From NCBI RefSeq assembly GCF_001921745.1, contig NZ_MRYA01000003.1:1-64000 (forward strand): 64,000 bases of DNA. The letters run 5' to 3'. A program made the position numbers and the translations under genes. Below are positions 29,051-38,605 of the stretch, in pieces. The first letter of the stretch is position 1; every line of letters begins with the position of its first letter. This DNA is from Psychrobacter sp. Cmf 22.2 (GTDB lineage Bacteria; Pseudomonadota; Gammaproteobacteria; Pseudomonadales; Moraxellaceae). The notes under the pieces were generated by a model. The model was not told the DNA's origin. It searched no databases and saw nothing but the letters and a program-made list of their open reading frames with translations.

Positions 29051-29421
29051 GAAGGACTCCTTTTTTAATCGTAGTGGGTCTGGTATTTAGCACTTACTAT
29101 ATAAGGGTTGCGGCGGCTGATGTGTTAGCGTTTGTTGGGTATCGGACAAGCTCTTGTATAGTCAGGTCAGCATAAAAAGAATACAGTTAGACTGGGATAA
29201 ATTTTTTGCAGCCTCTGTCTGCGCAGGCTCAGCACGCAAGAAAAATTTATCCCAGTCTAGCGTGTTAATGCAGTGTATCTATTTTATTTAGTATCGACTA
29301 TATAGTAAGCGCTGTATCAAGCCAGGTTGTTTACTCACCTTACCGTCGGCATTTGTTATACTAGCGCCACTTTATCTATGAAATAACCTGATAACCCCTT
29401 CCAAAACAGCACGGTACCCTT
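29051..29421. other. Intergenic region with MITE-like copy A
   Basis: Divergent promoter region between the dehydrogenase gene and avtA. It contains the repeat element at 29157-29302. A TATACT hexamer at 29357-29362 could be a -10 for avtA, but no -35 is clear. Confidence 0.5.
29157..29302. mobile_element. MITE-like element, copy A (146 bp)
   Basis: Ends TATAGTC and GACTATA are inverted copies. An inner inverted repeat pairs 29189-29209 with 29236-29258 (AGACTGGGATAAATTTTT with its complement), around a GC-rich tip containing GCAGCCTCTGTC. There is no reading frame. Copy B at 31982-32126 has the same ends, length and core. The TA at each end would fit insertion at TA by an IS630/mariner-type transposase (inference). 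Confidence 0.7.
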
Positions 29422-30768
29422 ATGAAATTCTCCAAGTTTGGTCAAAAGTTTATTCAGCCCACGGGCATCTCGCAATTGATGGATGATTTGGGCGATGCGC
29501 TCAAAAGCGATCAGCCAGTCAATATGCTTGGCGGCGGCAATCCTGCCAAGATTGCGGCGGTCAATGAAGTGTTTTTGCAGACCTATCAAGCGCTTGGCAA
29601 TGACAGTAACGCTAGTGATCCTGATAGTAGCGCCATTATTAGTATGGCAAATTACTCTAACCCGCAAGGTGATGCTGAATTTATTGATGCCTTAGTTGGC
29701 TTTTTTAACCGTCATTATGATTGGAATTTGAGCGCGGAAAATATCGCGCTGACCAATGGCTCACAAAATGCGTTTTTCTTCTTATTCAATCTATTCGGCG
29801 GGGCCTTTAGTGATAATAAGCTTGATGAGCACGGTCAAGAGAAAAAAAGTCAGTCTGTAGACAAATCCATCTTGCTACCGCTTGCCCCTGAGTACATTGG
29901 CTATAGCGACGTGCACATCGATGGTCAGCATTTCACCGCCGTATTACCGCATATCGATGAAGTGACGCATGATGGTGAGGAAGGCTTCTTTAAGTATCGC
30001 GTGGATTTTGAGGCATTAGAGAATTTGCCTGCGCTTAAAGAAGGTCGTATTGGGGCAATTTGCTGTTCGCGTCCGACCAATCCAACGGGCAACGTGTTGA
30101 CTGATGATGAAATGGCACACTTAGCTGAGATTGCGCGGCGCTATGATGTGCCACTGATTATCGATAATGCTTATGGTATGCCGTTTCCTAATATCATTTA
30201 TTCAGATGCGCATCTGACGTGGGATGACAATACGATTCTTTGCTTTAGTCTCTCCAAGATTGGCTTGCCGGGCGTGCGCACTGGCATCATCGTAGCGGAT
30301 CCTGAAGTGATAGCAGCAGTCAGCGCCATGAATGCGGTGGTCAATCTAGCCCCTACCCGCTTTGGTGCCGCCATTGCCAAGCCATTGGTGCAGAATGATC
30401 GTATCAAGCAGCTATCGGATAACGACATCAAGCCGTTTTATCAGCAGCAAGCAACACTGGCCGTGAGACTTTTAAAAGAAGCGTTGAGTGATTATCCATT
30501 GATGATTCATAAGCCTGAGGGTGCGATATTCTTTTGGTTATGGTTTAAAGACTTGCCGATTACCACGCTTGAGCTGTACGAGCGTCTCAAAGAAAAAGGC
30601 ACGCTCGTCGTACCAAGTCAGTTCTTCTTCCCCGGTGTAGATGTTGATAATTATAGGCACGCGCACGAATGTATTCGCATGAGTATCGCTGCAGACGAGC
30701 AGACGCTCACTGACGGTATAGCAGTAATTGGTGAGGTGGTGCGTGAGCTGTATGATAAGGCTAAATAA
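29422..30768 (+). CDS. avtA: Valine--pyruvate aminotransferase
   Basis: PLP-dependent class I aminotransferase (transaminase C) that interconverts valine and pyruvate with 2-ketoisovalerate and alanine. 448 residues, with the AvtA-specific start KFSKFGQKFIQPTGISQLMDD, the substrate-loop region NMLGGGNPA, the PLP aspartate-tyrosine segment IIDNAYGMPFP and the PLP lysine in CFSLSKIGLPGVRTG near residue 280. It is monocistronic, between two MITE-like copies, and convergent with hchA across a shared terminator. Confidence 0.94.
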   Translation: MKFSKFGQKFIQPTGISQLMDDLGDALKSDQPVNMLGGGNPAKIAAVNEVFLQTYQALGNDSNASDPDSSAIISMANYSNPQGDAEFIDALVGFFNRHYDWNLSAENIALTNGSQNAFFFLFNLFGGAFSDNKLDEHGQEKKSQSVDKSILLPLAPEYIGYSDVHIDGQHFTAVLPHIDEVTHDGEEGFFKYRVDFEALENLPALKEGRIGAICCSRPTNPTGNVLTDDEMAHLAEIARRYDVPLIIDNAYGMPFPNIIYSDAHLTWDDNTILCFSLSKIGLPGVRTGIIVADPEVIAAVSAMNAVVNLAPTRFGAAIAKPLVQNDRIKQLSDNDIKPFYQQQATLAVRLLKEALSDYPLMIHKPEGAIFFWLWFKDLPITTLELYERLKEKGTLVVPSQFFFPGVDVDNYRHAHECIRMSIAADEQTLTDGIAVIGEVVRELYDKAK

Positions 30769-30788
30769 AAAGCCCTAGCCTTAAACGT

Positions 30789-30820
30789 AAAAAACGGACT
30801 AGCTAATAGTCCGTTTTTTT
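30789..30820. terminator. Bidirectional terminator avtA / hchA
   Basis: AAAAAACGGACT (30789-30800) pairs with AGTCCGTTTTTT (30808-30819) around a seven-base loop. A and T tracts on both sides make it work in both directions. Confidence 0.9.
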
Positions 30821-30844
30821 GTGCTGTGAATGTTTACACACTCT

Positions 30845-31771
30845 TTAGCTAAGCTCTTTTAGCAACGCTTTAGTACTCATCTTACCAAACTCATTGGCCG
30901 CTAGAGGGCCATCACCTGAGATGAGCTTTCTATCTTGATGCGTCTGTCCTGAGGCGAGTTTATTATCGATAGTGACGCCTAAATCCTCTAGTTTCTCACC
31001 GAAGTACCACGGCATTGTGCCAGGCAGATAACCTAACTTTGGCATTTGCTTGTCCATTCCCGTTGGGAACGCCACTATCTTGTAGCCACTAAAAATAAAG
31101 TCGCGCTCAGAGTTGTTGTCTTCATCGGAGCTGTCTGGACTTTGCAAATTAGCAGCCAGTAAAGCTGCAGGTCCATGGCAAATCGCTAAGGTAAATAAAT
31201 CCGTATCATAGCCCCAACGGAGCAGTTCACCAAGGTTTTCGTCTTCAGGTAAGCCTAACATTGCGCCATGACCACCCGGAATAAAGATCGCTGCATAATC
31301 ATGACTATCTGCCATGTCATTTTTGACAAAGTCGGCAATACTTTTTGGGTTTTGCAGCTTTGACTCGTAATCGCTATAGATTTGTTTAACGTCATCATCG
31401 TTGTCCGGCATCGCCCACTGTTCAACTTTGACAGACTCCCCTGTTGACGTAAAAACATCCACATCGAAACCTGCTTTTTTAAAATGTAATAGAGGCACCA
31501 TCATCTCAACGGGATGGTTACCAGTATCGAACTTATTGCCGTTTTCCATAGTCATATATTGCTCTTCAGTGCAGACCATGAGGATTTTTTTATTGCCTGT
31601 ATACGGCGTATCATACTCGGTATTGTCGTAGTTGGTTTTGCTTGGCGCTGCCAATTTTAGCGACGACTTGGAAGGAATATAAATCCCTGCTTCTGTTTCT
31701 TGTGGCTCTAATCCTAACGTGTCTTTGGCTTTGTCTAATATTTCTTGGATATTCAAGTCTTTAATATTCAT
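30845..31771 (-). CDS. hchA: Protein/nucleic acid deglycase, glyoxalase III (Hsp31 type)
   Basis: DJ-1/PfpI superfamily protein of 308 residues; E. coli HchA is about 283. It turns methylglyoxal to lactate without glutathione and acts as a heat-linked chaperone/deglycase. The nucleophilic cysteine lies in AICHGPAALL near residue 198, the metal- or substrate-binding VEMMVPLLHFKKAGF near 88, and the catalytic GGHGAM near residue 166. The first 50 residues are a variable linker. AGGAAAAG precedes the ATG. Confidence 0.9.
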   Translation of the reverse strand: MNIKDLNIQEILDKAKDTLGLEPQETEAGIYIPSKSSLKLAAPSKTNYDNTEYDTPYTGNKKILMVCTEEQYMTMENGNKFDTGNHPVEMMVPLLHFKKAGFDVDVFTSTGESVKVEQWAMPDNDDDVKQIYSDYESKLQNPKSIADFVKNDMADSHDYAAIFIPGGHGAMLGLPEDENLGELLRWGYDTDLFTLAICHGPAALLAANLQSPDSSDEDNNSERDFIFSGYKIVAFPTGMDKQMPKLGYLPGTMPWYFGEKLEDLGVTIDNKLASGQTHQDRKLISGDGPLAANEFGKMSTKALLKELS

Positions 31772-32144
31772 AGCTTTTCCTATTATATTATTGGTTATGC
31801 TGTACGGATAACGAATTGATCAATAGTCAAAATCTACAAATCAAAGAGACAAGTAAATAACGTTATCCTTTAATTTTAAGGTAACAAACTGAAGAAGCGT
31901 TAAACAGACAAGACTTTTTAACTTTCGTAAACTTTGTAAAGCGCGGGTTGCGAAAATGCTAAGCGGTTGAATAGTGAGGGCTATAGTTAATTCATTTTAA
32001 AACCGATACAATGCAGCTGGTATGAGTTTTGCGCAGCCTCTGTCAGCGTAGACACAGCAAGCAAGGAAAATTTATACCAGTTGCACGTTAGTATGAGCGT
32101 AACGATTTTATTTCGAGCTGACTATAGTTAAGTATTAGCTATTT
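31772..32144. other. Intergenic region with MITE-like copy B
   Basis: Between hchA and the small membrane protein gene. Apart from the element at 31982-32126, no gene is seen. The first 200 bases contain the hchA promoter. Confidence 0.5.
31982..32126. mobile_element. MITE-like element, copy B (145 bp)
   Basis: The ends are TATAGTT and GACTATA. The core GCAGCCTCTGTC and AAAATTTAT-CCAGT match copy A in order and orientation, though overall identity is moderate. The inner inverted repeat pairs the segment from 32014 with 32061-32083 (CTGGTAT with ATACCAG). It is more diverged between arms than copy A. Non-coding. Confidence 0.65.
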
Positions 32145-32522
32145 TTAACGGGTTTTCTTTAACAGCTTACTTGGTGAATTGGTAGCCTGAAAGATGGTCG
32201 TCCATTTACTAAGCGCAAACAGCACAAAAGGCAGTAGGCAAGTATTGACCAAATCATGCAGACTTGCCTTTATGTCTATCATTCCTAATGCAACAAACCC
32301 TCTTGGCCTAATAATATGGCGGTTGTCTAAATATTCACCTGCTATGGCAACACCGATCACGACAATAAGAGCGATAAAGGCTCTGATATTCTGACTTTTA
32401 ATGATAGGGCGCAATATAAACAAGCAAAGCAGATAGACGCCGACGCCGACATAGATATGTAAGGCGTCTTTCGCGAGGCCTGTCATATCAACGATGTTTA
32501 GTTTAAAGGTGGTAAAGTCCAC
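32145..32522 (-). CDS. Small membrane protein, VanZ-like
   Basis: 125 residues from a GTG start (32522) with GGAAAA in front; an ATG at 32486 is also possible. Three hydrophobic segments (about 23-40, 47-63, 92-105). The pattern KDALH at the first helix, GEYLDNR after the second and ASLHDLVNT at the third resembles VanZ-like proteins, whose role is unclear outside teicoplanin resistance. The family call is by eye. Its stop codon lies 19 bases to the right of MITE copy B. Confidence 0.6.
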   Translation of the reverse strand: MDFTTFKLNIVDMTGLAKDALHIYVGVGVYLLCLFILRPIIKSQNIRAFIALIVVIGVAIAGEYLDNRHIIRPRGFVALGMIDIKASLHDLVNTCLLPFVLFALSKWTTIFQATNSPSKLLKKTR

Positions 32523-32627
32523 TGAGTTTTCCGTACATAATAGCTAACAATAGCTGAGGCCAATAATAAAAAGGTGAGCTACGCTGACGTTAACTCACCT
32601 CTCAAACTTATATACTGTTTTGTCCGA

Positions 32628-33263
32628 CTACACGTCCCACTCAACGAAGTTCTTTAGTAGTTGCAAGCCAGCAGTGTGGCTCTTTTCCGGATGGAATTGG
32701 GTGGCGAATAGATTGTCTTGAATAATGCTGGCGCAAAACGGCTGGCCATAGTCACAAACGGCCGCCACTTGTGCGCTATCGGCAGGTGCGCAGTAGTAGC
32801 TGTGTACAAAGTAAAAGTGCGCGTTGTCGCCTATACCATTCCACAACGGATGGTCAAAATCCATACCGTTAATGGTATTCCAGCCCATGTGCGGTACTTT
32901 AATCGTGGCGCCCTGCTCGTCTTTCCATGTCGGGTCAAAAGCTTCTACCGTGCCATTTAAGATGCCCAAACAGTCCGTACCACCATTCTCCGCCGACTGC
33001 TCAAACAATGCCTGCATACCGACACAGATAGCCATCACAGGCTTATTAAATATCGCCTGACGTACGACGTCATCAATACCCGCTTTGTGCATACCGATCA
33101 TGCAATCGCGCATGGCACCGACACCAGGGAAAACAATCTTGTCGGCAGCAGCGACGACTTTTGGGTCATTGGTGATAGAGACGTCTGCACCTACCGCTGA
33201 TAGTGCTTTGCCAGCTGAGTGCAAATTGCCCATGCCATAATCTAATAATGCTACTTTGGTCAT
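32628..33263 (-). CDS. hisH: Imidazole glycerol phosphate synthase, glutaminase subunit
   Basis: Class I glutamine amidotransferase that feeds ammonia to HisF. 211 residues from the ATG at 33263 ([13 protein letters not shown]); an in-frame frame extension to 33317 adds a basic stretch absent in HisH. It shows the oxyanion PGVGAMRD loop, the nucleophile in [10 protein letters not shown], and the catalytic His-Glu in QFHPEKS. It lies 79 bases downstream of hisB in the same direction and is probably co-transcribed with it. hisF, its obligate partner, is not in the window. Confidence 0.95.
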   Translation of the reverse strand: MTKVALLDYGMGNLHSAGKALSAVGADVSITNDPKVVAAADKIVFPGVGAMRDCMIGMHKAGIDDVVRQAIFNKPVMAICVGMQALFEQSAENGGTDCLGILNGTVEAFDPTWKDEQGATIKVPHMGWNTINGMDFDHPLWNGIGDNAHFYFVHSYYCAPADSAQVAAVCDYGQPFCASIIQDNLFATQFHPEKSHTAGLQLLKNFVEWDV

Positions 33264-33342
33264 TAATTGGTTCTCATTTTTGAATCGCTTTAATAATCTA
33301 CTCAGCTTTGCTGACACTCTATAGAAAAGCTTTAAGTGCGCC

Positions 33343-33969
33343 TTAAAACGCCTCTTTGGTCGACGGCAGGGTATTCAACGCCCGCTCATCATATTCACAC
33401 GCCATACGCAGCGCACGAGCAAAGGCTTTAAAGGTAGATTCGATTTGGTGATGGCTGTTTTTGCCTTTGAGATTGTCTAAATGCACGGTCATCCACGAAT
33501 GGTTAACGAAGCCGTAGAAAAACTCGCTAAACAAATCGACATCGAACTTACCGACATGTGAACGGGTAAAAGGAATGTCCATATGCAAACCCGGACGACC
33601 TGAGAGATCAACGACTGCGCGCGTTAAAGCTTCATCAAGTGGCGCATAAAAATGCCCATAACGACGGATGCCTTTTTTATCGCCTAGGGCTTTATTAAAG
33701 GCTTGTCCAAGGGTAATGCCAGTATCTTCAACACTGTGGTGATCATCGATATAAGTATCGCCAGTGCATTTGATATCAAGGTCAAACAAGCCGTGACGTT
33801 TAATCTGATCGATCATATGATCCAAAAACGGCACGCCAGTATCGACAATCCCTTGTCCGGTGCCATCAAGATTGACTGTGCAAGTGATTTGCGTCTCAGC
33901 AGTATTGCGCTCAACGGTGGCCGTGCGTGCTGGGCGGCCGTGTAAATTTAGGTTTGAATCGGTTGTCAT
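33343..33969 (-). CDS. hisB: Imidazoleglycerol-phosphate dehydratase
   Basis: Manganese enzyme of histidine biosynthesis, monofunctional (208 residues, without the phosphatase domain of the E. coli bifunctional HisB). Family motifs include [15 protein letters not shown], the metal ligands [10 protein letters not shown] and the second set [18 protein letters not shown] short variable N-terminus (about 15 residues) precedes the domain. GAGAG lies before the ATG. Confidence 0.96.
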   Translation of the reverse strand: MTTDSNLNLHGRPARTATVERNTAETQITCTVNLDGTGQGIVDTGVPFLDHMIDQIKRHGLFDLDIKCTGDTYIDDHHSVEDTGITLGQAFNKALGDKKGIRRYGHFYAPLDEALTRAVVDLSGRPGLHMDIPFTRSHVGKFDVDLFSEFFYGFVNHSWMTVHLDNLKGKNSHHQIESTFKAFARALRMACEYDERALNTLPSTKEAF

Positions 33970-34185
33970 GGCTACTCTCTATCAATGAAAAGCAAACAAT
34001 AAAAACAGGCTTACAAAAGCCCGACGTGTTCCAAATATGAGAACGATAAAATATAAATAACCAAAAAATCTAATAGCTATTATTAATAGCGATAAAAAAG
34101 AATAATATCCTTATCATAGCAAACCCTACGATTTACTGCCATGACCACGCGTTAAACCACGTACAAAATCCTCCGATTCTGCTAA

Positions 34186-34247
34186 AATGCTGTATCAAGT
34201 TTTATCAATCATGATTACCCACGCCCTATAAAGCAATGCTGTATCAA
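34186..34247. repeat. Exact 13-bp direct repeat upstream of the PanZ-like gene
   Basis: AATGCTGTATCAA occurs at 34186-34198 and 34235-34247, a period of 49 bases. Both lie just upstream of the gene that starts at 34270. It may be a pair of regulator sites or a short duplication. Confidence 0.5.
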
Positions 34248-34269
34248 ACAATAGCAACAGGAATTTGCC

Positions 34270-34692
34270 ATGCCTTTAGAAGCCATCGCTATCAATAGTT
34301 TGGACGCTCCACTTATCAAAAAACCTGCCCGCGACAATGAGCTATCTGAGCGCTTGCACGCCCTCTATGATAGCGATGATACACAGCCTAGTGGTCTCGA
34401 GGTATTAAACATCGTTGCGCAAGGTTTTAAACGCGGGCAATATTTATACGTCGGTATGTTTAATGACAAACCCATCGCCGCTGTTGCCTGCTTCGATGAC
34501 GGGCAAACCAACGCCAAACGCTTGCAGTATTTGACTGTACACTCACAAAACAAAGGTCGCGCCATTGATGCCAAGTTCATTAAATTGGTTTATGATGCTG
34601 AGGTCAAAAAAGGCGTCCGTGAGTTTGTTCCTGTTGATACAGACATTCATCGTATTATGAGCGAGTATGAGCTGCTACGTGTTAAAGAGTGA
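34270..34692 (+). CDS. PanZ/PanM-like acetyl-CoA-binding GNAT-fold protein
   Basis: 140 residues, a small GNAT-like protein without signal peptide. The central part YVGMFNDKPIAAVACFDD (about 58-75) followed by LQYLTVHSQNKGRAIDAKFIK has the strand-loop-helix of acetyl-CoA-binding folds, with the pyrophosphate loop degenerate. The arrangement is like PanZ (PanM), which activates and regulates aspartate decarboxylase PanD in pantothenate synthesis. This is a tentative family match. A degenerate GNAT enzyme is the alternative. AGGAA lies nine bases before the ATG. Confidence 0.5.
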   Translation: MPLEAIAINSLDAPLIKKPARDNELSERLHALYDSDDTQPSGLEVLNIVAQGFKRGQYLYVGMFNDKPIAAVACFDDGQTNAKRLQYLTVHSQNKGRAIDAKFIKLVYDAEVKKGVREFVPVDTDIHRIMSEYELLRVKE

Positions 34693-34771
34693 GCAAAAGT
34701 AATATTGTTCTTATTTTGACTCATTATATCTGCCTATTTTTGAGCTTTTCTCATTATTATGCAAAAATAGC

Positions 34772-34800
34772 TTGACAGCAACGCGTATATTTAGTTTAAT
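34772..34800 (+). promoter_or_regulatory. Sigma-70 promoter of tRNA-Phe
   Basis: A perfect -35 TTGACA (34772-34777), a 17-base spacer and TTTAAT (34795-34800). The tRNA begins 17 bases after the -10. Confidence 0.85.
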
Positions 34801-34817
34801 AGCGACCTCAACGAGAC

Positions 34818-34893
34818 GGCTCGATAGCTCAGTAGGTAGAGCAACGGATTGAAAATCCGTGTGTCGGCAGTTCGATCCTGCCTCGAGCCACCA
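34818..34893 (+). tRNA. tRNA-Phe (GAA)
   Basis: 76 nt with CCA encoded. Acceptor stem GGCTCG/CGAGCC, D-loop AGCTCAGTAGGTAGAGC, anticodon stem ACGGA/TCCGT with loop carrying GAA at 34851-34853, and T-arm with TTCGATC. It has its own promoter and terminator. Confidence 0.97.
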
Positions 34894-34910
34894 TTCGTTT
34901 ATCGAATACT

Positions 34911-34947
34911 AAAAAGTCCCAAACAGCAATGTTTAGGGCTTTTTTTA
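34911..34947 (+). terminator. Terminator after tRNA-Phe
   Basis: AAAAAGTCCC-AAACA (from 34911) pairs with TGTTTAGGGCTTTTT around a four-base loop, ending in seven T at 34941-34947. The A-rich left arm means it may also serve the convergent gene at 34968. Confidence 0.85.
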
Positions 34948-34967
34948 TGCTTAATTTTTGGTTAAAT

Positions 34968-35342
34968 TTATTCTTGATACAACCGGTCGCGTAATAGCAG
35001 CTGACAACGCTCACGCGAATCCAAATCATACACCGTTGCGCGGTAATCAACACTGTGACGCCCTTCAAAAAATACTACCCGATCGCCCACTGCTAAAAAA
35101 CAAGAAGTACGCGCATCGTAGATAAAACCATCAATTACAAATGCCAGATCGCGATCTATCTCGCGTACTGTGTAGGTCTCGTCTTGCGGTATCAAACGCT
35201 CAAACCAAGCGCTATGGGCAGCATTAGTGCTTAGTACACTTGTGAGTAACAGCGCTGATATGATGAATGCGCGTTTTAATGATATCGTGAAAGTCGAGCC
35301 AGCTAGGCCGATTTTATTTATGCTATTTTTACTAACTGTCAT
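34968..35342 (-). CDS. Secreted protein of unknown function
   Basis: 124 residues. The N-terminus has basic residues followed by a hydrophobic stretch (about 24-40) and SAW after AHS, so a signal peptide is likely. The mature part is about 80 residues with two cysteines (in TSCFLAVGD and RERCQLLL) that may form a disulfide, and a beta-rich pattern (FVIDGFIYDARTS, VVFFEGRHS). No known family recognised. Confidence 0.75.
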   Translation of the reverse strand: MTVSKNSINKIGLAGSTFTISLKRAFIISALLLTSVLSTNAAHSAWFERLIPQDETYTVREIDRDLAFVIDGFIYDARTSCFLAVGDRVVFFEGRHSVDYRATVYDLDSRERCQLLLRDRLYQE

Positions 35343-35536
35343 GATCTCTACCTACTCAGACCTGCTCAATGATTGTTTCTACTAATGACGCTTCTCATGC
35401 TAAACGCTTACTGTCACGGTTGCATAACATTTTTGTGCTGTTTTTTAGACAGGGGTGCTCAGTATACTCGATAGTCTTGATAATGATAAATTTGATAGCT
35501 AAATACTAAAAAGATGACTACGAATAGGAAAAAACG

Positions 35537-36037
35537 ATGAGAGAGTTTGATTATGATTTGGACTATAAAAACCTAGATCTGCGCGCGCATCCTGAGCTAT
35601 ACCGTGTTGGTCGCGGTGAGCAAGGCGTCCTATTGGTTGAGCCTTATAAGTCCGAAATATTACCCCATTGGCGCTTTGCCACGCCTGATATTGCAACTGA
35701 AAGCAGCGAGACTATTTATCAGATGTTTTTAGATTATCTGGCTGCCGATGACTTTGTCGGTGCGGATATGGCGCGCAAATTTATTCAGATGGGCTATACC
35801 CGCGCCCGCCGCTATGCCAATCATAAAGGCGGCAAAAAGTATAAAGGGGCGGTACCTGATGATAAAAAAGGTCAAAGCGGGGCCCATGGTCGAGAAGAGC
35901 TACCACGGCAAGAGGAAGATCCAATTAAAGCAGAATCTGCCCGTATTTTTAAACAAAAATGGGATGAATGCCGCAAAAATGAAACCTATCTAAAGATGAA
36001 AAAGGAACACTGCGCGCGCTATAAAGAGGTTGAATAA
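35537..36037 (+). CDS. DUF4385 family protein
   Basis: 166 residues, cytoplasmic. It contains the conserved core DLRAHPELYRVGRGEQGVLL, PYKSEILPHWRF and QMGYTRARRYANHKGGKKY that I recall as typical of the DUF4385 family found in many bacteria. Function unknown. The C-terminus is highly charged (Lys/Glu). AGGAAAAAA lies before the ATG. Confidence 0.85.
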   Translation: MREFDYDLDYKNLDLRAHPELYRVGRGEQGVLLVEPYKSEILPHWRFATPDIATESSETIYQMFLDYLAADDFVGADMARKFIQMGYTRARRYANHKGGKKYKGAVPDDKKGQSGAHGREELPRQEEDPIKAESARIFKQKWDECRKNETYLKMKKEHCARYKEVE

Positions 36038-36132
36038 GTCAGCGTAATATATATTCTAATCTTAAATCTTTGCTATGCTTAGTGGCTAGGACCTAGATAA
36101 GGCGCATTCAAAGACATTTTATATATACACTG

Positions 36133-36831
36133 ATGAGTAAAAATTTTATGCAAGACAAACAACTGCTAATTTTTGATTTTGATGGCACCTTAATTGATAG
36201 TGTGCCCGATTTGGCTGATGCGACCAATACAATGCTGACTACGCTTGGCAAAGAAACCTACCCTCTCGACACCATACGTAATTGGGTCGGCAATGGCTCA
36301 AGAATGTTGGTTGAACGCGCGTTGGTAGGGAAGATCGAAGTATTAGAAGGTGAATTGAAGATTGATGAAGCCGATCATGCAGAGGAAGTATTTTTTGCCG
36401 CTTATAAAGATATTAGCGGTAGCAAAACCGTCGCCTACCCAGATGTAGACAATGGACTAAAAAAGCTAAAGGCAGCAGGCTATACGTTGGCATTAGTGAC
36501 CAATAAACCTGTACGTTTTGTACCGAAAATCCTGCAAACCTTTGGCTGGCAGGACTTATTTAGTGCCGTGCTCGGTGGTGATAGCTTAACTCTCAAAAAG
36601 CCGGATCCTGCGCCATTATTACACGTCTGTGAGGCACTAGATGCTACGCCAGAACAAGCGATTATGATTGGTGATTCAAGAAACGATATATTGGCTGGAC
36701 AAAAAGCCAATATGGATACCCTTGGACTGTCTTATGGTTATAACTATGGGCAAGATATTCGAGAGCTAAATCCTACTCGAGCTTTTGATGACTTTGCCGC
36801 TTTGGTTGATTACCTTTTAAAAAATAAGTAA
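36133..36831 (+). CDS. gph: Phosphoglycolate phosphatase (HAD family)
   Basis: HAD-superfamily phosphatase of 232 residues. Motif I is FDFDGTLIDSVPDL near residue 15, motif II is LVTNKP near 120, and motifs III/IV lie in LKKPDPAPLLHVCEAL and MIGDSRNDILAGQKA. A cap domain fits Gph, which removes 2-phosphoglycolate formed in DNA repair. ATGs at 36133 and 36148 are both possible; neither has a good ribosome-binding site. Confidence 0.88.
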   Translation: MSKNFMQDKQLLIFDFDGTLIDSVPDLADATNTMLTTLGKETYPLDTIRNWVGNGSRMLVERALVGKIEVLEGELKIDEADHAEEVFFAAYKDISGSKTVAYPDVDNGLKKLKAAGYTLALVTNKPVRFVPKILQTFGWQDLFSAVLGGDSLTLKKPDPAPLLHVCEALDATPEQAIMIGDSRNDILAGQKANMDTLGLSYGYNYGQDIRELNPTRAFDDFAALVDYLLKNK

Positions 36832-36883
36832 ATAGACCTCTCTATCCTACACTACCCTTTAAAATTGTGACGAGACCTTTGAC

Positions 36884-38593
36884 ATGATCGTACCCAGCGA
36901 TATTGCCATCGCCCAAAATGCTACCTTACAACCTATCAACGACATCGCACAAAAACTTGGTTTAACCACTGCTAATATCGAACCATACGGCCATGATAAA
37001 GCAAAAATAAATTCAGCCGATGTGTTTGCCATGCCAGTTAAAAATCAGCAGAGCAAATTGATACTGGTTACTGCTATTAACCCGACACCCGCTGGCGAAG
37101 GTAAAACTACGGTCACTATCGGCTTAGCTGATGCCTTAAACCGCATTCATAAGCAACAAAACAGCGGTGAGAGAACGGCGGTTGCCATACGTGAGCCATC
37201 CATCGGTCCCGTGTTTGGGATTAAAGGCGGCGCAGCTGGCGGTGGTTACGCACAAGTACTACCGATGGAGGATATTAACTTACACTTTACCGGCGACTTT
37301 CATGCGATTGGAGCAGCGAATAACCTGCTGGCGGCACTATTAGACAACCATATTTATCAAGGTAACGAGCTAGATATCGACCCAAAACAAGTATTTTGGC
37401 GTCGTGCGATAGATATGAACGACCGTCAACTGCGCAATATTATCAGCGGTATCGGCAAAACCACTGATGGCGTAATGCGTGAAGATGGTTTTGATATTAC
37501 TGTCGCTTCTGAAGTCATGGCTATCTTTTGCTTGGCGACAGATATGAACGATTTAAAACAGCGCCTAGGCAATATCCTAATAGCCTATAACAAAGCCAAA
37601 CAGCCCATCTACGCTAAAGACCTTAACGCTCATGGAGCAATGGCAGTACTCCTAAAAGAAGCCATCAAACCCAACCTTGTACAGACGATTGAGGGCACAC
37701 CTGCCATCGTCCACGGTGGCCCATTTGCCAATATCGCCCACGGTTGTAGCTCCGTTATCGCAACCCGAGTTGCTATGCATTTGGCAGACTATACACTCAC
37801 CGAAGCAGGCTTTGGCGCTGACCTTGGGGCGCAAAAGTTTTGTGATATTAAGTGTCGCTTGTCAGGATTGACGCCAGATGCAGCCGTAATCGTCGCCACC
37901 ATTCGTGCATTAAAATATAATGGTGGCGTAACTAAAAACAAGCTCACTGATCAAAACTTAATCGCACTTGAGCAAGGTCTGCCCAATCTTATGAAGCATA
38001 TCGAAAATATGCAAGAAGTCTACGGTCTGCCCGTAGTCGTCGCCATTAACCAGTTTGCCAGTGATACCGACGCTGAGATTGAGCTTGTGCGCCAAGCTTG
38101 CCTAGCAAAAGGCGTAAAAGTTGCGCTAACACAAGTATGGGAGAAAGGCGGTGCTGGCGGTGAAGATTTAGCAAACACTTTACTAAATTTGCTCAGTAAG
38201 AACCGTCATAAACCCAGCCAATTCCGCTTGGCTTATGACAGTGACCAGAGTATTGTAAAGAAAATTCGCACGATAGCACAGCGAATCTATGGGGCAGATG
38301 ATATTGATATTAGCAGTCTGGCCGAGGTCAAAATACGCCGCCTAGAAGCCCTCAATCTCGATAAGTTGCCGATTTGTATCGCCAAAACCCAGTATTCACT
38401 TAGTGATAATGCCAAGCGACTTGGTCGACCTACAGGTTTTGATATCCATGTACGCGATATCAGCATTTCCTCTGGGGCGGGCTTTATTGTGGTGATCTGT
38501 GGCCCTATTATGAAAATGCCTGGCCTGCCTAAAACCCCTTCATCTGAACATATTGATTTGGATGATGCTGGTAATATTATTGGGCTGTTTTAA
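36884..38593 (+). CDS. fhs: Formate--tetrahydrofolate ligase
   Basis: Makes 10-formyl-THF from formate, ATP and THF. 569 residues, of the usual size. The ATP-binding loop is [16 protein letters not shown] near residue 66. Other family segments are [41 protein letters not shown] and [15 protein letters not shown]. It is convergent with comM with only 12 bases between the stop codons. No terminator is visible there. Confidence 0.96.
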   Translation: MIVPSDIAIAQNATLQPINDIAQKLGLTTANIEPYGHDKAKINSADVFAMPVKNQQSKLILVTAINPTPAGEGKTTVTIGLADALNRIHKQQNSGERTAVAIREPSIGPVFGIKGGAAGGGYAQVLPMEDINLHFTGDFHAIGAANNLLAALLDNHIYQGNELDIDPKQVFWRRAIDMNDRQLRNIISGIGKTTDGVMREDGFDITVASEVMAIFCLATDMNDLKQRLGNILIAYNKAKQPIYAKDLNAHGAMAVLLKEAIKPNLVQTIEGTPAIVHGGPFANIAHGCSSVIATRVAMHLADYTLTEAGFGADLGAQKFCDIKCRLSGLTPDAAVIVATIRALKYNGGVTKNKLTDQNLIALEQGLPNLMKHIENMQEVYGLPVVVAINQFASDTDAEIELVRQACLAKGVKVALTQVWEKGGAGGEDLANTLLNLLSKNRHKPSQFRLAYDSDQSIVKKIRTIAQRIYGADDIDISSLAEVKIRRLEALNLDKLPICIAKTQYSLSDNAKRLGRPTGFDIHVRDISISSGAGFIVVICGPIMKMPGLPKTPSSEHIDLDDAGNIIGLF

Positions 38594-38605
38594 CTTAATA
38601 ATAAA

